From Ectothiorhodospiraceae bacterium (GTDB lineage: Bacteria > Pseudomonadota > Gammaproteobacteria > XJ16 > Halofilaceae), in NCBI GenBank assembly GCA_007134775.1, contig SLKC01000071.1:88091-152090 (forward strand): 64,000 nt of DNA, written 5' to 3'. A program made the position numbers and the translations under genes. Shown in pieces: positions 1-8,994 of the stretch (position 1 is the first letter of the stretch; each line of letters starts with the position of its first letter). The notes beneath the pieces were generated by a model. It was not told where the DNA came from. It saw only the letters and a list, made by a program, of their open reading frames with translations, and did no database searches.

Positions 1-185
1 CAGGCCGATATCGAGATCAACGAGCGCCGACTACGCCGTGGTGCTCGGGATCAATAGCCACGACCCTAGCCCAAGGGTTTCATAGCGGCACCCCGCGCTG
101 TTCGGATTTTCGCTACCGAGTGCGATATCAATAACGTCGCGCGAGCGGATCGTTCCGGATACCGTGCGGGGGCATTGCACCGCCC
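1..185. other. Left edge, no identifiable gene
   Basis: This is non-coding or truncated sequence downstream of fabI, whose stop codon is at 186. In frame 1 the first 18 codons read through to a TAG at 55-57 (ending ...RRGARDQ). That could be the C-terminus of a gene entering from the left on the plus strand, but it is too short to recognise. I see no terminator hairpin with a T tract. Confidence 0.3.
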
Positions 186-968
186 TCAGGTGGAACTGAA
201 GGCGGTGATGTTGAAACCGGCATCGACGTATAGGACTTCGCCTGTGACTCCTCGGGCAAGGTCGGAGCAGAGAAACGCGGCGGCGTTACCCACATCCTCT
301 ATGGAGACATTGCGCCGCAGCGGTGAATCGCGCTCGGTGCGCTCCAACATGCTACGGAAATCACCGATGCCGGCGGCGGCGAGCGTGCGTATCGGCCCTG
401 CGGATATGGCGTTCACCCGCACCCCTTCGGGGCCGAGCGCATACGCGAGATATCGGGTATTCGCTTCCAGGCTCGCTTTGGCCACGCCCATGACGTTGTA
501 GTTGGGCATCACGCGCTGTGCCCCAAGGTAGGAGAGCGTCAGCATTGCAGCATCGCGTTCGCGCATCAGCGGGCGGAGGGCCTTACCCAGCGCCGCGAAG
601 CTATATGAGCTGATATCGTGCGCCTGGCTGAACCCTTCGCGTGTCAGGTGCTCCAGATAATCGCCCTCAAGGTGATCACGTGGGGCAAATGCAACTGCGT
701 GCACGACGATGTCGACATGCCCCCAGCGCTCCTCCACATTGCGCGCGACATCCTCGATCTGTCCGTCATCACTGACATCGAGCGGAAGAAGGAAGTCGGA
801 CTCTAGTGATTGTGCCAGCTCGCCGACTCGCGGGGCGAGTCGCTCGTTCTGGTAGGTGAAGGCGAGTTCGGCACCCTGGGCATGCATGGCCTCAGCGATA
901 CCATAGGCGATCGAGCGCTTGCTCGCGACGCCGACGATCAGTGCACGTTTACCGGTCAGAAAGCCCAT
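186..968 (-). CDS. fabI: Enoyl-[acyl-carrier-protein] reductase (NADH) FabI
   Basis: FabI performs the last reduction of each fatty-acid elongation cycle, turning trans-2-enoyl-ACP into acyl-ACP with NADH in the cytosol. The 260-residue protein matches the usual length. It opens with [16 protein letters not shown], the divergent glycine-rich nucleotide motif of FabI, rather than the TGxxxGxG of ordinary SDR proteins. The catalytic Tyr-x6-Lys appears in YNVMGVAK (about residue 156), preceded by the family segment LSYLGA. The start at 968 aligns with known FabI N-termini. An ATG two codons upstream (974) is equally possible. The gene is divergent from pdxJ across about 210 nt. FabI is the target of triclosan and isoniazid-like inhibitors. 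Confidence 0.95.
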   Translation of the reverse strand: MGFLTGKRALIVGVASKRSIAYGIAEAMHAQGAELAFTYQNERLAPRVGELAQSLESDFLLPLDVSDDGQIEDVARNVEERWGHVDIVVHAVAFAPRDHLEGDYLEHLTREGFSQAHDISSYSFAALGKALRPLMRERDAAMLTLSYLGAQRVMPNYNVMGVAKASLEANTRYLAYALGPEGVRVNAISAGPIRTLAAAGIGDFRSMLERTERDSPLRRNVSIEDVGNAAAFLCSDLARGVTGEVLYVDAGFNITAFSST

Positions 969-1182
969 TCGCATGATTCCGTTGTAGCCGTCGTTGTGCT
1001 GCATGATAGTGCACGCACTTCCCCCTGGACAAATCCTGCGTGCAGGAATCCCGGGGGCGCCCGTGCCGGTGCCCGGTATGCCCTCAACGGTAGTACGGCA
1101 GGCTGTTGCTGGCGGCAGGCCGCATCGCCTGCTACCGTTGCAGGTATGTTGTTGCCCCATCCCTGAGAACACTGTTGGAACC

Positions 1183-1926
1183 ATGACCTCATTGATACGC
1201 CTCGGTGTGAATATCGACCATGTAGCCACATTGCGCCAGGCCCGCGGCACGGCGTATCCGGACCCGCTAGCGGCGGCCTTCGTGGCAGCGGACGCTGGCG
1301 CCGACGGGATCACGATGCATTTGCGCGAGGACCGCCGGCATATCCAGGATCGGGATGTCGAACGAGTCCGTGAACATGTACTGTGCCGACTCAATTTCGA
1401 AATGGCGGCGACGGTCGAGATGATCGGGATTGCCGAGCGACTGCGCCCGGATGACTGCTGCCTGGTACCGGAGCGCCGCGAAGAGATCACAACCGAAGGT
1501 GGGCTCGATGTGGCAGGCAACGAGCGCGAACTCGGACGCGCGTGCGAGCGCCTCGCAGCGGCGAATATCCGAACCTCCTTGTTCATCGACCCAGAAGAGG
1601 AACAGATCGAAGCTGCACGGCGGGTCGGCTCACCGGCTATCGAACTCCACACCGGGGCTTATGCCAATGCGGCTGGCGAGACTGCACGGGCCGAGGAGCT
1701 GGCAAAGCTGGAGCGCGCGGCCGAGGCCGGGCATCGGGCGGGGTTAATTATCAATGCGGGTCATGGGCTTCATTACCAGAATGTTCAGCCGGTTGCCGCG
1801 GTTGCGCACATGCATGAACTCAACATTGGCCATGCGATTGTTGCACGTGCTGTCCTCTATGGCCTGCATGAAGCGGTGTCTACGATGAAGGCGCTCATGC
1901 GCGAAGCGGCAGCGCTACGTCGATGA
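1183..1926 (+). CDS. pdxJ: Pyridoxine 5'-phosphate synthase PdxJ
   Basis: PdxJ condenses 1-deoxyxylulose 5-phosphate with 3-amino-2-oxopropyl phosphate to give pyridoxine 5'-phosphate, in the DXP-dependent route to vitamin B6. The 247-residue protein begins [16 protein letters not shown], the invariant PdxJ N-terminus, and contains the family segments [16 protein letters not shown] and [11 protein letters not shown]. Open frame continues upstream to 994, but homology starts at the ATG at 1183, so that start is chosen. Its stop overlaps the acpS start (ATGA at 1923-1926), so the two are translationally coupled, the usual pdxJ-acpS pair of gammaproteobacteria. Confidence 0.95.
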   Translation: MTSLIRLGVNIDHVATLRQARGTAYPDPLAAAFVAADAGADGITMHLREDRRHIQDRDVERVREHVLCRLNFEMAATVEMIGIAERLRPDDCCLVPERREEITTEGGLDVAGNERELGRACERLAAANIRTSLFIDPEEEQIEAARRVGSPAIELHTGAYANAAGETARAEELAKLERAAEAGHRAGLIINAGHGLHYQNVQPVAAVAHMHELNIGHAIVARAVLYGLHEAVSTMKALMREAAALRR

Positions 1927-2315
1927 TCGTCGGGAGCGGGATCGATATTGTCCGTACCGATCGGATGGATCGGTTGCTCAAGCGTTTTGGCCGGCGCTTC
2001 GCCGAGCGCATCCTGTCACCAGTGGAACTACGCGAATGGGAGTGTTCAGGACAGGGGGCGGAACTGCTTGCTAAGCGGTTCGCCGTCAAGGAGGCGGCTG
2101 CGAAGGCGCTGCGCACGGGGTTCCGGGAGGGTATCCGCTATCGGGATATCAGCCTAGCGCATGATGAGCGAGGCGCGCCGCTGCTGCATTTCTCGGGTGA
2201 GGCCGAACGCCAGGCGCGGGCGCGAACGGTCCATCGTCGGCACGTGTCAGTAAGTGATGAGCGAGGATTGGCGATCGCGCAGGTGCTTCTTGAGGGTGAT
2301 GATCGCGGCTCCTGA
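1923..2315 (+). CDS. acpS: Holo-[acyl-carrier-protein] synthase AcpS
   Basis: AcpS transfers 4'-phosphopantetheine from CoA to a serine of apo-ACP, activating it for fatty-acid synthesis. The 130-residue product has the family's first motif, [12 protein letters not shown], with the Mg-binding Asp, and the second, [11 protein letters not shown], with the Glu-x3-Lys pair. It starts with the ATG that overlaps the pdxJ stop. It converges on the BarA-like kinase gene with only about 20 nt between stop codons, and a hairpin spans this junction. Confidence 0.95.
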   Translation: MIVGSGIDIVRTDRMDRLLKRFGRRFAERILSPVELREWECSGQGAELLAKRFAVKEAAAKALRTGFREGIRYRDISLAHDERGAPLLHFSGEAERQARARTVHRRHVSVSDERGLAIAQVLLEGDDRGS

Positions 2316-2332
2316 GGTCGGATCAGGGGCCG
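2306..2332. terminator. Hairpin at the acpS/barA convergent junction
   Basis: A 10-bp stem (CGGCTCCTGA with TCAGGGGCCG, one T-G wobble) encloses a 7-nt loop and overlaps the acpS stop codon. It sits between two convergent stop codons, where a shared terminator would be expected. Neither side has a good T tract, so efficient intrinsic termination is uncertain. Confidence 0.35.
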
Positions 2333-2335
2333 GGC

Positions 2336-5029
2336 CTATTGGGGCTTGTCTTGAGTGGGCGGGAGCACGGCGTCGATAGCGTCGAGTAGTTCGTATACGC
2401 ATTGTTGCAAGGTTTGCGCGTCCGCGCCATCTCGCTTTGCTTGCTCAACGCGGCGTGCCGCATACAGTAGCCGGGGCTCGTCGCAATAGGCGACAGCGCC
2501 GTGAAGACGGTGCGCGGCATCGCGCAAGGCATCGGAATCGCCGGCATCCTGAGCAGCGATGATCTCGGCACGCGCTTCAGGCAAATGGTTGCGCAGCATT
2601 TCCTGTAGTTCCGCCGCCGTAATGGAGGAAGCGCCCGTGGGGTTTGCCTCGGTGAGGGGCGCGTCGGGCGCCTCCGTACACCGCCGGGCATGTCCTCGCG
2701 AAATGGCGGTAATCAATTCCTGTTGGCGAATCGGTTTGATCAGTATGTCGTCGACCGCTGCGTCGGCGGCTCGGCCATCGTCGGGTGCCCGCGTGTCTGC
2801 AGTGATTGCGATGATCGGTGTATGTCGGTTTGGGCCAGGTTCGTTGCGCACGCGGCGGGCGACTTCGAAGCCGTCATAATCTGGGAGGTGGAGATCTAGA
2901 AGGAGCACGTCATAGGATTCGCCTTGCGCCCGTAGGACTCCTTGTTCACCGCTCGCGGCCGTCTCTACATGGTGGTAATGCTCGACCAGGTAGCTCCGTA
3001 GCAGTTTTCGGTTGATCGGATGATCGTCGACAACCAGTGCATGTCCCTTGCCCGCAGTGGGCGGACTGGTGGCGGCTGCGCTGTGTCGTGATTCGGCGAC
3101 AGAGTCTGAGGTCGCGAACGCGGCGATTCGCGAAATATCGCGCGCGAGGCATGCCGGATTGGCGGTCTTGCTCACAACTTCCCGATAGCCACATTCAAGC
3201 AGGTACTCGCGAGTGGATGCAGAGTGGATGTGACTGTACGCCACGACGGTCGCGTGACTGCGTCCCAGGCTTCGGGTGACGCGGGGGGTCTCGTCGGAAG
3301 GGATCGCTGGTGCGCGGATATGGACGATGAGCACATCGTGCCGAGTTGCGACCCGGGCGGCGGCGGCGGACGAGGAAAATGGGGTGACTCGGGCACCGGC
3401 GATCGCGAACAGGCGAGCGAGCGGGGCGCTGAGCCGGGCATCCGGTTCAACGAGCAGCACCCGTCCTGATCCGGGTAATGGATCTGCCGGTGTGGGCTCC
3501 GTTGGTCCGACAATTGGGGGCAGTGGCAGGGTGATCGTGAATACCGAGCCCACTCCCGGCTCGCTGTCGAATTCGACGGACCCGTCCATCAGAAAGACCA
3601 GCTCACTGGCGATATGTAGCCCAAGGCCCGTACCCCCGTGTTCGGGCGCATCGTCATCCGCATGGCCCTGAGCGAACGCCTCGAATAGGCGTTCTCGGGC
3701 ATCGGCGGAAATGCCACAGCCTGTGTCTTCGATACGGAAGCTCACTCGGCGTTCATCCTGTTCTTCACCATCGGTACAGGCGGTAATGAGGATATGACCA
3801 GTGTCAGTAAATTTGAGTGCATTGCTTGTCAGGTTTAGCAGTATCTGCTTGATCCGGATCGGGTCTGCGACAACGTGCGCCTGAGCGATGGGTAGAGGGA
3901 CAACGATGAATTCGAGGCCCTTGTGGAAGGCTTCGGGCGCGAGGAGGCGAAAGATCCCGTCGAGTAGCTCGTTGAGGTCAGTCTCTTCCGGTGCGAGCTC
4001 AATATGGCCGGATTCGATCTTTGACAGGTCGAGAATCCCGTTGAGCAGGGAAAGTAGACTATTGGCCGATTGGTAGATCGTATCGACGTAGTCTGCATGC
4101 ACTGGCTCGAGATCGGCATCGCGCAGGAGGCCGGCGAAACCGAGGATCGAGTTCATCGGTGTGCGAATCTCGTGACTGATGTTCGCGAGAAATCGGGACT
4201 TGAACTCGCTTGCGGTTTCCGCAGCCCGACGGGCTTCGTCGAGTTCCTCGTTGCGCCGCTCAAGCTGGCGAAGTGCATCCTGGAGCTCGCCGGTCGCTGC
4301 CGATACGCGCTTCTCCAACTTTTCTTGGCTGGTGCGGATCTCTTCGACCATGCTGGCGACGCCGCGCTCGAGGCGGCCGAGTTCAGCCGGCGATTGCACT
4401 TTCGGTTTGACGGAGAGGTCGCCGCTCGAAATGTGCTCGACGGCGCGCGTGATTTCATGTATTGGCCGCGTGGCGCGTCGTCCGACTTGTGCGGCAACAA
4501 GACCAATCAATACAAGTGCCCCGAGGCTGAGGGCGAGCCCTTCACCGAGAGCCTGCAGTTGTGCTTCGCGCACCGGCGCCAAATCAACGACAAGGTCAAC
4601 ACGGCCAAGAAGTTCACCTCCTTCCACCGCATGAGTGATGCCGACAGACGTCGGGATGGCAACGATTTCTTCGGTGATTCGTGCCACTGCGCCTTCGTTC
4701 CCCGGCACCGTCGTCTCGTCCCGGCCCGGTTGATGGGACGAGGCGAGCAGAGCACCGTTCGGATCAAGGATGCGAATATGGAGCAGCGTGCGGTTCTCGA
4801 CCACGATCGAACGCGATGCGGCCTGGAGCATCTCTGGTTGCTGCGTGGCAAGGTCGAGTCGGGACAGGGCAGAGAACTGCCGCGCGGTCGCCCGAGCATG
4901 CTCGATCGTGTTTTCTTCCAGTTCTACAACACGGTGGTGGGTGTGATACCCGGTCAGGGTAAGCGCAATCAGTGCAGCGGGTATCACCGCTAGCGTGAGG
5001 ACCCGGAATTCGATCCCCCACCTGGGCAT
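2336..5029 (-). CDS. barA: Hybrid sensor histidine kinase, BarA/GacS type
   Basis: This is a membrane-bound tripartite sensor kinase of the BarA/GacS family (897 residues), which normally phosphorylates UvrY/GacA to switch on Csr/Rsm small RNAs. In order it has an N-terminal TM helix (about 8-27), a periplasmic sensor segment, a second TM (about 165-185), HAMP, a dimerisation domain with the H-box SHEIRTPMNSILG, and an ATPase domain with N-box LTSNALKF, DTGCGIS and GGTGLGL. These are followed by two receiver domains and a C-terminal Hpt domain with HRLHGAVAYC. The second receiver has the phospho-acceptor Asp in LLLDLHLPDYDG. The first has His (DVLIVHIRAP) where the Asp should be, so it is a pseudo-receiver. 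The likely partner, a UvrY homologue, is at 55254. The gene is the first of a minus-strand signalling block. Confidence 0.9.
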   Translation of the reverse strand: MPRWGIEFRVLTLAVIPAALIALTLTGYHTHHRVVELEENTIEHARATARQFSALSRLDLATQQPEMLQAASRSIVVENRTLLHIRILDPNGALLASSHQPGRDETTVPGNEGAVARITEEIVAIPTSVGITHAVEGGELLGRVDLVVDLAPVREAQLQALGEGLALSLGALVLIGLVAAQVGRRATRPIHEITRAVEHISSGDLSVKPKVQSPAELGRLERGVASMVEEIRTSQEKLEKRVSAATGELQDALRQLERRNEELDEARRAAETASEFKSRFLANISHEIRTPMNSILGFAGLLRDADLEPVHADYVDTIYQSANSLLSLLNGILDLSKIESGHIELAPEETDLNELLDGIFRLLAPEAFHKGLEFIVVPLPIAQAHVVADPIRIKQILLNLTSNALKFTDTGHILITACTDGEEQDERRVSFRIEDTGCGISADARERLFEAFAQGHADDDAPEHGGTGLGLHIASELVFLMDGSVEFDSEPGVGSVFTITLPLPPIVGPTEPTPADPLPGSGRVLLVEPDARLSAPLARLFAIAGARVTPFSSSAAAARVATRHDVLIVHIRAPAIPSDETPRVTRSLGRSHATVVAYSHIHSASTREYLLECGYREVVSKTANPACLARDISRIAAFATSDSVAESRHSAAATSPPTAGKGHALVVDDHPINRKLLRSYLVEHYHHVETAASGEQGVLRAQGESYDVLLLDLHLPDYDGFEVARRVRNEPGPNRHTPIIAITADTRAPDDGRAADAAVDDILIKPIRQQELITAISRGHARRCTEAPDAPLTEANPTGASSITAAELQEMLRNHLPEARAEIIAAQDAGDSDALRDAAHRLHGAVAYCDEPRLLYAARRVEQAKRDGADAQTLQQCVYELLDAIDAVLPPTQDKPQ

Positions 5030-5079
5030 GACGCCTAGCTCGCTGACAGGTTGGCTGGTTGCATCATGTCTGGCCCCGT

Positions 5080-5796
5080 TCAGTGGGCGTCCAGCAGGAA
5101 TTCCATCCTGACACCGGCTACCTCAAGCACCGCATTATCATGGATCGGGCAGGCGCTGCTGCCAATGGGGTGCCCGTCGATCGTGGGTGGTGACGCCGAA
5201 TCGCCTTCTACATGGACGATGAAATAGCCCCTGGGGCGCCGGCTGATCGCTGCGACCTGGACTCCAGGTTTACCAAGTGTAGTTAGCGGTTTCGTAATCG
5301 CCAGCTCTTTACCAGCGTTGGCTCCATTGAGAACGCGTATGCGGGCCGTAGACTGGTTTTCTTGTTGCGCCTCGGTCGCCTCGTGGAGATTGGCATCCGG
5401 GACTTCGGCGCCGGCGGCATTGTCCGCCGGATCAAGCGGTTGACTGGAACCGGCCGTCTTGCCCGAGCGCAGCAGGGCGGTGTGTTCGACCTGATCGTCG
5501 TCGGGGGCGAGTGAGCTCTCATAGTGGAGCTGATGCTTGCCGAGCATGATGACATCGCCGTCCTGCAGCGCACGCCTCTTGATCGCCATGCCGTTGACAT
5601 AGGTGCCGTTGGTACTGCCGAGATCCTCGATAAATGCGTCATTGGCAATAGCCACGATTCGGGCATGATGGCCGCTGACCGCGAGATTATCGATCTGGAT
5701 GTCGTTATCCGAACGGCGCCCGATCGAAATATGCCCCTGTTCGAGCTTGCGCTCTTGGAGCACCTTGCCGTTAAATGTCAGCTTGAGATTCGCCAT
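5080..5796 (-). CDS. Protein with two FHA domains
   Basis: This cytosolic protein of 238 residues carries an N-terminal forkhead-associated domain that should bind phosphothreonine peptides. The FHA signature is complete: GRRSDNDI, then SGHHARI, then LGSTNGTYVNG (about residues 20-75). A linker of about 50 residues leads to a second, weaker FHA-like segment (about 145-235) that lacks the SxxH and NGT residues. The start at 5796 is chosen because MANLKLTFNG is a typical FHA opening. Open frame continues upstream but is not homologous. It lies directly downstream of a PP2C phosphatase gene, and this pairing is common in Ser/Thr phosphosignalling modules. No Hanks-type kinase is encoded in the window. 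Confidence 0.8.
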   Translation of the reverse strand: MANLKLTFNGKVLQERKLEQGHISIGRRSDNDIQIDNLAVSGHHARIVAIANDAFIEDLGSTNGTYVNGMAIKRRALQDGDVIMLGKHQLHYESSLAPDDDQVEHTALLRSGKTAGSSQPLDPADNAAGAEVPDANLHEATEAQQENQSTARIRVLNGANAGKELAITKPLTTLGKPGVQVAAISRRPRGYFIVHVEGDSASPPTIDGHPIGSSACPIHDNAVLEVAGVRMEFLLDAH

Positions 5797-5861
5797 GACG
5801 GAACTGCTCTTGTCATGATTTCTTGACGGCCACAGGCGTTTTCCGATGCTGCCGTTCGCAT

Positions 5862-6704
5862 TCACTGGAACCAGTCGACTACGCGTTGAAGCCACGAGCG
5901 ATTTACAGGTGCCGAGTGTCGCACATCTACGATCGCGGCGGTAATGTTGTCACGACCGCCGTTGGCGTTGGCTTTTTCGATTAGCTGGCAGGATATCTCA
6001 TGCAGTTCGGCCTGTTGTTGTGCGAGTAGCGAGCAGATGCAGTCATCCGTCACCATGTTATTGAGTCCGTCGGAGCACAGGAGATAGCGGTCGCCCGCAA
6101 GCACGACATCCTCAATCAAGTCGATCTCAACGCGGCTGTCGACGCCGAGCGCGCGGGTGACGATATTTCGATTGAGTGACGCGTGAGCCTCCTCTTCGGA
6201 GTAGTACCCTCGGTCGACAAGTTCCTGGAGAAGGGTATGATCCCGGGTGAGCTGTTCCAGTCGGCCGCGCCGCAAACGATAGACGCGGGAGTCGCCGACA
6301 GATCCGATACTCACGGTCGCGCCGCGAAAGACGGCTGCCGCAACCGTTGTGCCCATGCCTTCATATTGAGGTTGATTACTCGCGGTACGCTTGATGAGGT
6401 CGTTGGCCTGCTCAATGGCTGTGCGCATGGCGAGGGGATGGTCGTTGGCGTCCGCAGTGGCAGCAGACCCTGCGTCTCGGTCCAGAGAAGAGATCGTGTC
6501 GTAGATTGTATCGACAGCCATACGGCTTGCTACTTCTCCGGCGTTGTGCCCTCCCATGCCGTCGGCAACGATCGCGATTCCATAACCTGCATCGAGACGG
6601 AAGTAGTCTTCGTTGTGTGCTCGTCGGCGGCCCGTGTCAAAGTGTCCGGCCATTTCCAGCTCGGTAATCTGTCCCACGCCACGGGATGCCCTACTGGGGT
6701 TCAT
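5862..6704 (-). CDS. PP2C-family Ser/Thr protein phosphatase
   Basis: This is a Mn/Mg-dependent protein phosphatase of 280 residues with no membrane segment. All PP2C metal and core motifs are visible: the Arg-x-HNEDYF entry motif, VADGMGGHNAGEVAS, GTTVAAA, SVGDSRVYRLR, TRDHTLLQE, LLCSDGLNNMV and the terminal GGRDNITAAIVDV. A strong ribosome-binding site (AAGGAGGAA) lies just before the ATG at 6704, which excludes the longer open frame reaching 7100. It is followed after 65 nt by the two-FHA protein gene on the same strand, so the two are probably cotranscribed. It probably reverses Ser/Thr phosphorylation by a kinase encoded elsewhere. Confidence 0.92.
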   Translation of the reverse strand: MNPSRASRGVGQITELEMAGHFDTGRRRAHNEDYFRLDAGYGIAIVADGMGGHNAGEVASRMAVDTIYDTISSLDRDAGSAATADANDHPLAMRTAIEQANDLIKRTASNQPQYEGMGTTVAAAVFRGATVSIGSVGDSRVYRLRRGRLEQLTRDHTLLQELVDRGYYSEEEAHASLNRNIVTRALGVDSRVEIDLIEDVVLAGDRYLLCSDGLNNMVTDDCICSLLAQQQAELHEISCQLIEKANANGGRDNITAAIVDVRHSAPVNRSWLQRVVDWFQ

Positions 6705-6948
6705 TGATTCCTCCTTTGTGACCAAAGGCTCAAGGCCAGTTACGCGCCGCTGATGAGGATCATACTCTGTGCCTGTCAATCTGGCAGTGACGGAGTTCAC
6801 AAAGGTCTTGCGCATGATGTGCTGTTCGTGATTACGCTGGCGTCGTCGGCGCAGTGGCGTAGATCCTTGGCCAGCCCGTACAAGGGCGCTCAATGAAGCG
6901 ACACCGCTCATGATTCGTGGTCGGGGGCGTGCGCGGCTAGGTGCTATG
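6705..6948. promoter_or_regulatory. Upstream region of the PP2C-FHA pair
   Basis: This 244-nt gap lies between two minus-strand genes, the PP2C phosphatase and the cNMP/rhodanese gene. It holds the phosphatase ribosome-binding site at its left edge. I see no convincing gene and no clear -35/-10 pair. Confidence 0.3.
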
Positions 6949-8034
6949 TCAATCCGAATCCCGCTTCTGGAGTGCGTCTTCGGGGACGTTAACGAGGCCA
7001 CCACGCAGGATGCGTACATTAAAACCGCGCTCACCGAGTAGATAGGCGGCAGCAGAACTGCGGCTTCCGGTATCGCAGTACACGATGTACTCGACATCAT
7101 CGAGAGTGCCGGCCTTCATGCGCAGGAAGACCAACGGCAGGTTGATCGCACCCTTGATATGGGCTGCCTCATATTCGGGAGGCAGGCGGACGTCAAGCCA
7201 GCGCGCGCCCTGCGCAATCTGTTCCTGGGCTTCGTTGAAATCGATCTTTCGCTGCAACGGCTCCTGCATGAGTTCACGAAAGTCCTGTTTGGACAGGCGC
7301 ATGACCGTGCCGTCGCTGACCATGGTTACCGTTGCATTACGGGGGTTATCGGAGATCAACGCCTCTTCGCCGAAGCCGTCGCCGGGACCAAGTTCGGCGA
7401 GACGGATGCCGTCGGGGTGGGTCTTGGTCTTGCGGCTGACACGGCACCGGCCATCCTGAATGATATAGAAGTACTCGCCCTGGTCCCCCTGGCGGATGAC
7501 TTCGTCGCCGGCCGATAACTCTCGCGGCTCCATGCGCATGAAAATGGCCTGGATATTCGCAGGGGGAATGCGCCGGAAGGCGTCGGTTTGCAGCAGACGC
7601 ACCATCCAATCCTCAGCTGAAGCGTCGTCGTCGCCGGCAGCGGCTTCCTCGCTGTCGAGTTCGGTGACGCTGTAGCTGCCCGCCTGGTCCCAGGTGAGCA
7701 TCATGTCGAGCAGGCTGCGGTCGACTCGGTACACCGTGACATTGCTGCGCGCGATGGCGGTGTAGCGCGCCGGATTGCCGCCCTCGAGCGAGGTGGAGGC
7801 GCCCTTCGATCCCGCTTCGATTCGCCGCGTGGAGCCATCGGGTTCGACGAGTTCCACGACCCCCTTGGCGAGGAACCACTGGTCGGGGACACCATGTCCC
7901 TCGTGAAACAGTGTCTCGCCAACGATGAATTGCTCCGAGCGGGTCTTGGCTGCGATCTCCTTCAGGTTTTCCCGGCTGAGTGCGTTCAGTGGGGTGAACC
8001 CGGCAATGTGGTGGGTGCTTATGGTCTGGCTCAT
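6949..8034 (-). CDS. Two cyclic-nucleotide-binding domains fused to a rhodanese domain
   Basis: The 361-residue protein has two Crp-type cNMP-binding domains (about 10-115 and 145-250) followed by a rhodanese domain (about 260-350). The second cNMP domain has a recognisable phosphate-binding cassette (GFGEEALISDNPRNATV) with the ligand-binding Arg. The corresponding part of the first is degenerate. The rhodanese loop carries a catalytic Cys (YCDTGSRSSAAAY), so sulfurtransferase or persulfide activity is possible. No DNA-binding helix or membrane segment is seen, so it is not a Crp transcription factor. It may sense a nucleotide or redox state and act on sulfur chemistry. It lies upstream of the PP2C-FHA genes on the same strand. 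Confidence 0.85.
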   Translation of the reverse strand: MSQTISTHHIAGFTPLNALSRENLKEIAAKTRSEQFIVGETLFHEGHGVPDQWFLAKGVVELVEPDGSTRRIEAGSKGASTSLEGGNPARYTAIARSNVTVYRVDRSLLDMMLTWDQAGSYSVTELDSEEAAAGDDDASAEDWMVRLLQTDAFRRIPPANIQAIFMRMEPRELSAGDEVIRQGDQGEYFYIIQDGRCRVSRKTKTHPDGIRLAELGPGDGFGEEALISDNPRNATVTMVSDGTVMRLSKQDFRELMQEPLQRKIDFNEAQEQIAQGARWLDVRLPPEYEAAHIKGAINLPLVFLRMKAGTLDDVEYIVYCDTGSRSSAAAYLLGERGFNVRILRGGLVNVPEDALQKRDSD

Positions 8035-8142
8035 AGTAGCTCGTCACTATCCATTGGATGGGCTGATGTCACGAAACTAAACGCGCGCGCGCGTGAAAGC
8101 AACCGGGTGGAAATGCCCGCTGCAGGCGGCTGGGGTGCGGTC

Positions 8143-8148
8143 TATAAT
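8143..8148 (+). promoter_or_regulatory. Consensus -10 element upstream of the methyltransferase-rnhA-dnaQ operon
   Basis: TATAAT is present in an otherwise GC-rich stretch, 43 nt before the TTG at 8191. The -35 at the expected distance is weak (CTGCAG, 8120-8125). If used, transcription would start near 8155. That is downstream of an in-frame ATG at 8113 and favours the TTG start for the following gene. Confidence 0.5.
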
Positions 8149-8190
8149 TCGGTCACCGGTCCATACGGGCCGAGAGCTGAAGGTCATATC

Positions 8191-8994
8191 TTGTCTGATC
8201 CCTGTTTTGCAAGCTGGCCGCAGGCCCGACAGCGCCTAGCGGACTGGTACGAGACGCCGCTGGGCCTGGAGCTGACGCGACAGATCCACGAGCGCCTGCG
8301 GGAAGTGCTCACAGATCTGCACGGAGAGCACGGTTTACAGATCGGGGCGGGCGCACGAAGGGACGACAGTTTGGTGCTGGCGAACCTCGGCCATCGCCTG
8401 CACCTGCGTGAGGAAGCCGGGGATGCGCTCGCAGCGGCACCGGAGCGTCTGCCGCTGGCGAGCGGATCGCTGAATCTCTTGGTGCTGTGCCATGTTATCG
8501 AGTACCACGATGGGCCGGAAATGCTCATCGCGGAGGCGGAGCGGGTGCTGGCACCGGAGGGGCGCCTCGTCGTGGTAGTGTTCAATCCTTGGAGTCTGTT
8601 TGGCCTGCGCCGCCTATTGCCGCACGATGGCGTACCATGGAACGGGCGATTCCCCAGCATGTTGCGCCTCTATTGGTGGTGCCGGCGAGCGGACCTCAGG
8701 GTCGAGTCGGTGGCGGGCTGCTGGCGGCGTCCACCGGCGCACGGCGCCTGCCTGCGATGGGGCTTGGGATGGCTCGAGCGCGGGCCCCGCTTTTTTGATC
8801 ACTGCGGAGCCGTTCAGGTCGTGCGTGTACGCAAGCGACGCATCCCCGCGACGCCGGTGAGGCTCAAGGAAGGCTGGCGTCGACGGTTGGCCGCATTGCA
8901 CCCCGCACGGCAGCGCCCGACGCCGCCTGGTCGGGCCGCTCGGGGTGTGAGCACGGGCAAGCAGGCGCGGGTACGACGACGGGAAGGGTCATGA
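8191..8994 (+). CDS. Class I SAM-dependent methyltransferase (YafS-like)
   Basis: This is a methyltransferase of 267 residues, located upstream of rnhA as yafS is in enterics. It has an N-terminal ADWYETPLG segment, a divergent SAM-binding motif I (LQIGAGARR), the central [19 protein letters not shown] block that matches Methyltransf_11 proteins, and [17 protein letters not shown]. The C-terminal 40 residues are rich in Arg and Pro. The TTG start is chosen because a GAAGG box precedes it and the TATAAT promoter lies downstream of the alternative ATG at 8113. The substrate is unknown. The stop overlaps the rnhA start (ATGA). Confidence 0.8.
   Translation: MSDPCFASWPQARQRLADWYETPLGLELTRQIHERLREVLTDLHGEHGLQIGAGARRDDSLVLANLGHRLHLREEAGDALAAAPERLPLASGSLNLLVLCHVIEYHDGPEMLIAEAERVLAPEGRLVVVVFNPWSLFGLRRLLPHDGVPWNGRFPSMLRLYWWCRRADLRVESVAGCWRRPPAHGACLRWGLGWLERGPRFFDHCGAVQVVRVRKRRIPATPVRLKEGWRRRLAALHPARQRPTPPGRAARGVSTGKQARVRRREGS

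Noticed and set aside
186..1652. Extended FabI reading frame reaching back over pdxJ
   Set aside because: FabI homology begins at MGFLTGKR (968). The upstream part is antisense to pdxJ.
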